Below are positions 59,299 to 64,000 of a DNA stretch of 64,000 nucleotides, in pieces. The notes beneath the pieces were generated by a model, which made no database searches, had not been told where the DNA came from, and saw only the letters and a program-made list of their open reading frames with translations. The translations under genes and the position numbers were made by a program. Each line of letters begins with the position of its first letter. Positions within the stretch are counted from its first letter, which is position 1. This DNA comes from Acidovorax sp. A1169 (lineage in GTDB: Bacteria; Pseudomonadota; Gammaproteobacteria; Burkholderiales; Burkholderiaceae_C), in the NCBI RefSeq assembly GCF_030704685.1, contig NZ_JAUZDX010000021.1, forward strand, positions 59,415-123,414. The letters run 5' to 3'.

Positions 59299-60288
59299 TC
59301 AATCCAGCTTGAGTTTCTGCTTGGCGACGACGCCCTTGTAGAGCTCGAACTCGGCCTTGGTCTGCGCCGTGAACTCCTGCGGGCTATTGCCCACCACCAG
59401 CGAGCCGGTGTCCTCGATGCGCTTTTTCACCGCCGGGTCTTCCAGTGTCTTCTTCACGGCCTGGGAGATGCGCTCGACCACGGCTGGCGGCAGGCCCTTG
59501 GGGCCGTGGATGCCATAGAAGGCCATGCGGTTCACGGGCTCGAAGCCCACTTCCTTGAAGGTCGGCACGTCGGGCAGCGAGGCCAGGCGCTGCGGGGCGG
59601 CCACGGCAATGGCGATCAGGCGCTTGTCCTTGATGAAGGGCAGGGCGGATGGCAGGTTGTCGAAGATCATCGGCACCTGGCCCGATACCGCGTCGTTCAG
59701 CGCCGGGCCCGCGCCCTTGTAGCCGATGTGCTCCAGGTCCAGGCCGGTGAGCGACTTGAACAGTTCCATCTGCAGATGGCCGATGCCGCCCGTGCCCGAG
59801 CTGGCGAACGAATACTTGCCGGGGTGGGCCTTCACCTCGGCCATGAAGCCCTTGAAGTCCTTGCCCGCAAAGCTGGGGTGTACGGCCAGCACATTGGGTG
59901 TGGCCGCCATGTTGACGATGGAGGTGAAGTCCGTGAGCGGGTTGTACTTGGCCGCCGGGTTGATGGCCGGGGCCGAGGCCACGGTGGACACGGTCGCCAC
60001 GCCCAGCGTGTAGCCGTCGGCTGGGGAGCGCGCGATCTCGGTCGCGCCCACCACGCCGCCGGCACCGGCCTTGTTGTCCACCACTACGGGCTGGCCCAGG
60101 GCCGTGCCCAGGGACTGGCTGACCACGCGGGCCACGATGTCGGTGGTGCCGCCGGGGGCAAAAGGCACGATCAGCCGCACGGGCTTGTTCGGGTAGTCCT
60201 GTGCCAGCGCGGGGGCTGCGCCGACGAGAAGGCCAGCGGCAATGGCCACGGCGCTGCAGAGCTTGGAAGAAGGTTGTGTCGATGTCAT
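59299..60288 (-). CDS. Bug/TctC-family TTT substrate-binding protein (2)
   Basis: This 329-residue periplasmic receptor has a signal peptide ending ALA|QDYPNK (about residue 29). The mature start YPNKPVRLIVPFAPGGTTDI and the segments VVVDNKAGAGGVVGATEIAR and SPADGYTLGVATVSTV are typical of the family. A sigma-54 promoter and a possible enhancer site lie upstream, and a DctB/DctD-type system is divergently encoded. Substrate-induced, sigma-54-dependent expression by that system is therefore likely. The ligand is probably a carboxylate. No TctA/TctB membrane genes are nearby. Confidence 0.92.
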   Translation of the reverse strand: MTSTQPSSKLCSAVAIAAGLLVGAAPALAQDYPNKPVRLIVPFAPGGTTDIVARVVSQSLGTALGQPVVVDNKAGAGGVVGATEIARSPADGYTLGVATVSTVASAPAINPAAKYNPLTDFTSIVNMAATPNVLAVHPSFAGKDFKGFMAEVKAHPGKYSFASSGTGGIGHLQMELFKSLTGLDLEHIGYKGAGPALNDAVSGQVPMIFDNLPSALPFIKDKRLIAIAVAAPQRLASLPDVPTFKEVGFEPVNRMAFYGIHGPKGLPPAVVERISQAVKKTLEDPAVKKRIEDTGSLVVGNSPQEFTAQTKAEFELYKGVVAKQKLKLD

Positions 60289-60360
60289 GGGTTGTCTCCG
60301 GACAGGTTGTGGTGCGAAAAGGCCGGGCTGCGTTGGCCGCAATGCCCGCCCTGGGCTTTT

Positions 60361-60376
60361 TGCAGCTTGTGTGCCA
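60361..60376 (-). promoter_or_regulatory. Sigma-54 (-24/-12) promoter of the Bug receptor
   Basis: Read on the minus strand, TGGCACACAAGCTGCA has GG and GC separated by 10 bp and the full TGGCAC element. It lies 73 bp upstream of the receptor ATG. The neighbouring response regulator has the GAFTGA loop needed to act with sigma-54. Confidence 0.7.
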
Positions 60377-60477
60377 GGCCCTGCCGTGCGGCACCTGGCG
60401 GGCCGCCAGGCCGCGCCGCCGCTGGGTTTGCCCCATGAGGGCCGGCACGGAAATCCACGCGCTGGTCCGTAAAAAGC

Positions 60478-60502
60478 GGCGGTTTTCCACACGAAAACCG
60501 CC
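60478..60502. promoter_or_regulatory. Perfect inverted repeat, candidate activator site
   Basis: GGCGGTTTTC (60478-60487) and GAAAACCGCC (60493-60502) are perfect 10-bp arms around CACAC. A second pair (GGAAATCC at 60449 and GGATTTCC at 60512) flanks it. It is about 100 bp upstream of the sigma-54 element, a usual enhancer distance for DctD-like activators. Confidence 0.6.
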
Positions 60503-60580
60503 GGTTTGTGCGGATTTCCAGACAGCGCCCCTTGTCAACCGGGTATCGCCTTGCCTGCAGGGGGTGGGGAGCGCCGCACA

Positions 60581-62500
60581 ATGCGGGCAAGGCTGCCGCG
60601 CAATGGCAGTGCCGTTGACCTTCAGTTGCCGCTCCGTTTGAAACCCACCCGTTCGCTGTTGACTTCCGGCCTGGCACTGCTGGCCTGCGTGTTCGTGGCC
60701 GCGCTGGCCTACCGCTGGTCGCTCGGTGCGCAACTGGCCGGGCAGCAGCGCGCCGCCAACCAGCGGCTGGCCTTTGCGGCCCAAAGCCTGGAGTCGCTGC
60801 TGCAGCGCAACGAGGCGCTGCCCGCGCTGCTGGCGCTGCACAGCCGCACCAACCTGGCCCTGCAGCGGCCCGATCCGCAGAACCTGCAGGCTGCCAACGC
60901 CTACCTGGCATCGGCCGTGGCGCTGGCCGACGTGGACACGGCCTATGTGATGAACACCGAGGGCCTCACCCTGGCCGCCAGCAACTGGAACCTGCCCAGC
61001 AGCTTCGTCGGCCAGAACTACCGCTTTCGCCCGTATTTCGAGGCCGCCATGCAGGGCCGCATCGGGCGCTTCTTCGGTGTAGGCGTGACCACGGGCAAGG
61101 CGGGTTACTTCATGGCGTCCGCCCTGCCGCCCGAGGCGCCCGCGCCCGGCGTGGTGGCGGTCAAGATCTCGCTCGACGCCTTCGAGGCGGCGCTCGCCGA
61201 TGGCGGCGACACCGTGCTGCTGGCGGACGGGGAGGGCGTGGTGTTCGTCAGCACCGAGCCCGCCTGGCGCTACCGCACGCTGGCCCCGCTCCCGGCCGAT
61301 GTGCGCGGTCGCCTTCAGGGCGTGCAGCAGTACGGCAATCATCCGCTGACGCCCTTGCATGCGGATGGATTCCGCCCTGCCGATGGTGACACCCTGCGCC
61401 TGCAGCAGGCGGGCCAGCAGCGCGACTTCAGCGTGGCAGCGCGCAGCGTGGGCCCGCTGGGCTGGCAGATGCTGCTGCTCGCCGACCAGCGCCCGGCCCG
61501 GCAGGAGGCGCTGGTCGCGGGCCTGGCCGGCGGCCTGTGCGCAGCGCTGGTGCTGGGCCTGGCGCTGCTGCGCCGGCTCGACCGGCTGGGCCGAGCCGAG
61601 CGGGCCGCCAGCGCCCAGCGCCTGCGCGAGGCGCACGGCATGCTGGAGGTGCAGATCGCCCAGCGCACCCGCGAGATCACGGCCGCCAATGCCGCGCTGG
61701 AAGACCGCGTGCGCGACCTGCAGCAGGCCGAGCAAATCGTGCGCGGCACCCGCGACACGGCGGTGCAGGCCGGCAAGCTCGCCGTGCTGGGCCAGATGGC
61801 CGCCGGCATTAGCCATGAACTGAACCAGCCCTTGGCCGCCCTGCAGACCTTGTCGGACAACGCCATCGCCCTGCACCAGCGCCAGCGCGGGGACGATGTG
61901 GCCGAGAACCTGCGCCTCATCAGCCAACTGGCCGGGCGCATGGGCCGCATCGTGCGCCAGCTCAAGAGCTTCGTGCGCAAGGAGCCGCCGGCCCTCAGCC
62001 CCTGCAGCGTGCGCGAGGCGCTGGACCATGCCCTGCTGCTGCTGGCCCCGCGCTGCCAGGCGGTGGATGCACAGATCGCCGTGGCTGACTTCGACGAGGC
62101 GCTGTGCGTGCTGGCCGATGCCACGCGGCTGGAGCAGGTGCTGGTGAACCTGCTGCGCAACGGACTCGACGCCGTGCAGCACCAGGCCGTGCGCGAGGTG
62201 CGCTTTGCCGTGGAGGTGCAGGCCGACGCAAGCGTGCTGCTGCGCGTGGCCGATACCGGGCTCGGCATGGACCCCGAGGTGCAGACCCATCTGTTCGAGC
62301 CCTTCTACACCACCAAGGCGGGCGAGGGCCTGGGCCTGGGGCTGGCCGTGTCGCGCATCATCGTCGAAGGCATGGGCGGGACGCTGGCGGCGTCCAACCT
62401 GCCGGAGGGCGGTGCCGAGTTCACCGTCCGCCTGCCCTGGGCTGTGGACGTTGCAGCGCAAGGCAAGGCCGCCCACCCCGCCATACAGGACCTTCCATGA
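60581..62500 (+). CDS. DctB-type sensor histidine kinase
   Basis: This 639-residue membrane kinase has two membrane helices (about residues 25-47 and 310-328) around a periplasmic sensor (double PDC/Cache-like) with QNYRFRPYFEAAMQGRIGRF, GVTTGKAGYF and SLDAFEAALADGG. After a coiled coil, the H-box is GISHELNQPLAALQTLSDNA (His about 412), followed by the N-box NLLRNGLDAVQ and GLGLGLAVSRIIVEGMGG. This is the DctB layout for C4-dicarboxylates and related carboxylates. The stop overlaps the response regulator start by 4 bp. Confidence 0.9.
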   Translation: MRARLPRNGSAVDLQLPLRLKPTRSLLTSGLALLACVFVAALAYRWSLGAQLAGQQRAANQRLAFAAQSLESLLQRNEALPALLALHSRTNLALQRPDPQNLQAANAYLASAVALADVDTAYVMNTEGLTLAASNWNLPSSFVGQNYRFRPYFEAAMQGRIGRFFGVGVTTGKAGYFMASALPPEAPAPGVVAVKISLDAFEAALADGGDTVLLADGEGVVFVSTEPAWRYRTLAPLPADVRGRLQGVQQYGNHPLTPLHADGFRPADGDTLRLQQAGQQRDFSVAARSVGPLGWQMLLLADQRPARQEALVAGLAGGLCAALVLGLALLRRLDRLGRAERAASAQRLREAHGMLEVQIAQRTREITAANAALEDRVRDLQQAEQIVRGTRDTAVQAGKLAVLGQMAAGISHELNQPLAALQTLSDNAIALHQRQRGDDVAENLRLISQLAGRMGRIVRQLKSFVRKEPPALSPCSVREALDHALLLLAPRCQAVDAQIAVADFDEALCVLADATRLEQVLVNLLRNGLDAVQHQAVREVRFAVEVQADASVLLRVADTGLGMDPEVQTHLFEPFYTTKAGEGLGLGLAVSRIIVEGMGGTLAASNLPEGGAEFTVRLPWAVDVAAQGKAAHPAIQDLP

Positions 62501-63855
62501 CCTCTTCTGCGGCAGCCCCGCCAACCGTCTACCTCGTCGAAGACGACGCCATGGTGCGCCGCGCCTACGCACAGGCGCTGTCGCTGGCCGACATCGAGGT
62601 GCGCGCCTTCGCCAACGCCCAGGGCGCGCTCGACGCCTTTGGCCAGGACCGGCCGGCCGTGGTCGTCACCGACATCCAGATGCCGGGCATGAGCGGCATG
62701 GACCTGTTGCGTACCCTGCGCGCGCTGGACGCAGACCTGCCCGTGGTGCTGGTCACCGGCCATGGCGACGTGGCCCTGGCGGTGGACGCGATGCGCGGCG
62801 GCGCCTACGACTTCATCGAAAAGCCGTTTTCGTCCGAGCACCTGGTGGCCACCGTGCGGCGTGCCCTGGAGCGCCGCGCCCTTGCCGAGGAGCTGCGCGT
62901 GCTGCGCGAGCGCAACCCGCGCGATGCCCTGGCCACGCTGGTCGGCCCATCGCCCGGCATGGCCGAGGTGCGCCGCCTGGTGGCAGCCCTGGCGCCGCTC
63001 AGTGTGGACGTGCTGCTGCACGGCGAGACCGGCGCCGGCAAGGAGGTGGTGGCCCGCGCGCTGCACGCGGCCAGCGGGCGCAGCGGCCCCTTCGTGGCCA
63101 TCAACTGCGGCGCGCTGCCCGAGAGCATCATCGAGAGCGAACTCTTCGGCCACGAGCCCGGGGCCTTCACCGGCGCCACGCGCCGGCGCATCGGCAAGAT
63201 CGAGCATGCCAACCAGGGCACCTTGCTGCTCGACGAGATCGAGTCCATGCCGCTATCCCTGCAGATGCGCCTGTTGCGCGTGCTGCAGGAGCGTGAGCTC
63301 GAACGCCTGGGGAGCAATTTGAGCGTGCCCATCACCTGCCGCGTGGTGGCCGCGTCCAAGGTCGACCTCAAGGCGCTGGCCGTAGAGGGCCAGTTCCGCG
63401 CCGACCTGTACTACCGCCTGCATGTGGCCAGCATCGCCCTACCGCCGCTGCGCGATCGCCCGCAGGACATCCCCGTCCTCATGGCCCACTTCATCGCCCA
63501 GGCCGCGGCGCGCCATGGCCGGCCCGCACCCGCGTTGGCCGACCGCGATCTGGCCACCTGGCTGGCCCACGACTGGCCCGGCAACGTGCGCGAACTGCGC
63601 AACGCCGCCGAACGCCTGTGCCTGGGCCTGCCCATGGAGCCGCTGGGTGAGGGCGATGCGTCAGCCCCTTCGCTGGCCGCCCGCGTGGATGCCTTCGAGC
63701 GCAAGCTGCTGCGCGACACCCTGCGCCTGACCCAGGGCAACGTGGCCCGCGCGGCCGAGATGCTGCAGATGCCCCGCAAGACGGTGTACGACAAGCTGCA
63801 GCGCCATGGGCTCATACCGGGGGATTTCGCGGCGCGTCCAGGGGCGGGGGCGTAG
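62497..63855 (+). CDS. DctD-type sigma-54 response regulator
   Basis: This 452-residue regulator has an N-terminal receiver (VYLVEDDAMVRR acidic pair, phosphoacceptor Asp in VVVTDIQMPGMSG, about residue 60). A central AAA+ domain follows with Walker A GETGAGKEVVARALH (about 176), ESELFGHEPGAFTGATRRRI (GAFTGA intact) and an arginine-finger region RADLYYRLHV. The C-terminal Fis-type helix-turn-helix is RLTQGNVARAAEMLQMPRKT. It would activate sigma-54 promoters, most likely that of the divergent Bug receptor, when the cognate kinase senses its ligand. Confidence 0.93.
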   Translation: MTSSAAAPPTVYLVEDDAMVRRAYAQALSLADIEVRAFANAQGALDAFGQDRPAVVVTDIQMPGMSGMDLLRTLRALDADLPVVLVTGHGDVALAVDAMRGGAYDFIEKPFSSEHLVATVRRALERRALAEELRVLRERNPRDALATLVGPSPGMAEVRRLVAALAPLSVDVLLHGETGAGKEVVARALHAASGRSGPFVAINCGALPESIIESELFGHEPGAFTGATRRRIGKIEHANQGTLLLDEIESMPLSLQMRLLRVLQERELERLGSNLSVPITCRVVAASKVDLKALAVEGQFRADLYYRLHVASIALPPLRDRPQDIPVLMAHFIAQAAARHGRPAPALADRDLATWLAHDWPGNVRELRNAAERLCLGLPMEPLGEGDASAPSLAARVDAFERKLLRDTLRLTQGNVARAAEMLQMPRKTVYDKLQRHGLIPGDFAARPGAGA

Positions 63856-64000
63856 CTCTATATAGAGAGGAGGGATTCACCTCCAGTGCCTGCGGTCCTG
63901 GCACGGCTCTTTCTGGGCAGGCAAAGACGCAAATTCCCCGGGTTTTCCCTGCCACCCCTCAAAAGTAGTGCTATAGTCGAGGGCTTCGCTACCAAGACCA
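63856..64000 (+). other. Region after the two-component operon
   Basis: A perfect CTCTATATAGAG palindrome (about 63855-63866) follows the response regulator stop. GCTATAGTCGAGGGCTTCGCT near the end contains TATAGT, which may be a -10 element of a gene outside the window. No coding sequence is supported here. Confidence 0.3.

Noticed and set aside
59384..62572. A very long open frame on the minus strand (over 1000 codons)
   Set aside because: It crosses the sensor kinase and regulator on the opposite strand and the receptor in another frame; all three have clear domains. It is a by-product of high GC.
1..64000. CRISPR array, prophage, integrase, IS element, rRNA or tRNA
   Set aside because: I saw no regular short direct repeats with spacers, no transposase or integrase motifs, and no rRNA or tRNA sequence on either strand.

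Overview
The window is GC-rich chromosomal DNA of a betaproteobacterium. It has many LysR regulators, two Bug/TctC-type tripartite tricarboxylate transporter (TTT) receptors, AtuA-type genes, a MocR regulator and ATGA-overlapping operons. Together these suggest family Comamonadaceae, probably Acidovorax-like; the genus is an inference from gene content. I see no rRNA, tRNA, CRISPR array, transposase or phage integrase, so most of it reads as ordinary chromosome with a few accessory islands.

Layout. 0-6.9 kb: the end of an AtuA-type pair, a Bug receptor, a large lipoprotein hydrolase, a LysR gene divergent from a metallo-beta-lactamase-fold protein, a small TPR-like protein and a DsbA-like protein. 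6.9-17.8 kb: a mixed region with an MDR oxidoreductase, lipoprotein, LysR/EamA exporter pair, an FtsK-gamma-like winged-helix protein with a possible PUA/EVE-like part, small hypothetical proteins, an endonuclease/exonuclease/phosphatase protein, a protease-like protein lacking its serine, and a lipoprotein 5'-nucleotidase. 18.0-25.1 kb: a sugar operon (ROK regulator, ABC ATPase, permease, binding protein, isomerase/epimerase, Gfo/Idh/MocA dehydrogenase) whose substrate is not identifiable.

25.9-45.6 kb is the most distinctive part: one unbroken co-directional operon for an MSHA-like type IV pilus or pseudopilus. Three tandem large prepilins come first, then the inner-membrane assembly proteins, lipoprotein secretin, TPR protein, ExeA-type ATPase, PilB/GspE-type ATPase and PilC/GspF platform. 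These are followed by four minor prepilins of a distinct family (motif RLPCP) and a fourth large prepilin. One minor prepilin is about 759 residues, lacks the usual Glu5 and carries a long coiled coil. The ATPase N-terminus carries two 24-residue MshEN-like motifs 5 residues apart, suggesting cyclic-di-GMP control. No prepilin peptidase or retraction ATPase is present in the window.

45.6-64 kb: a MocR regulator divergent from two c-type cytochromes, an EthD-like protein, an ABC exporter, an ArsB/NhaD-like permease, CopD-like and GrpB proteins, a PAS-GAF-GGDEF diguanylate cyclase, and an iron-related DUF3649-PepSY-DUF3325 operon with a Fur-box-like promoter. The end holds a second Bug receptor divergent from a DctB/DctD-type two-component system. 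The gap between them has a good sigma-54 promoter and a perfect inverted repeat that is a likely enhancer. A roughly 110-bp multi-stem palindromic repeat occurs twice (1.6 kb and 50.2 kb) with a compensatory base-pair change, marking a dispersed repeat family of this genome.
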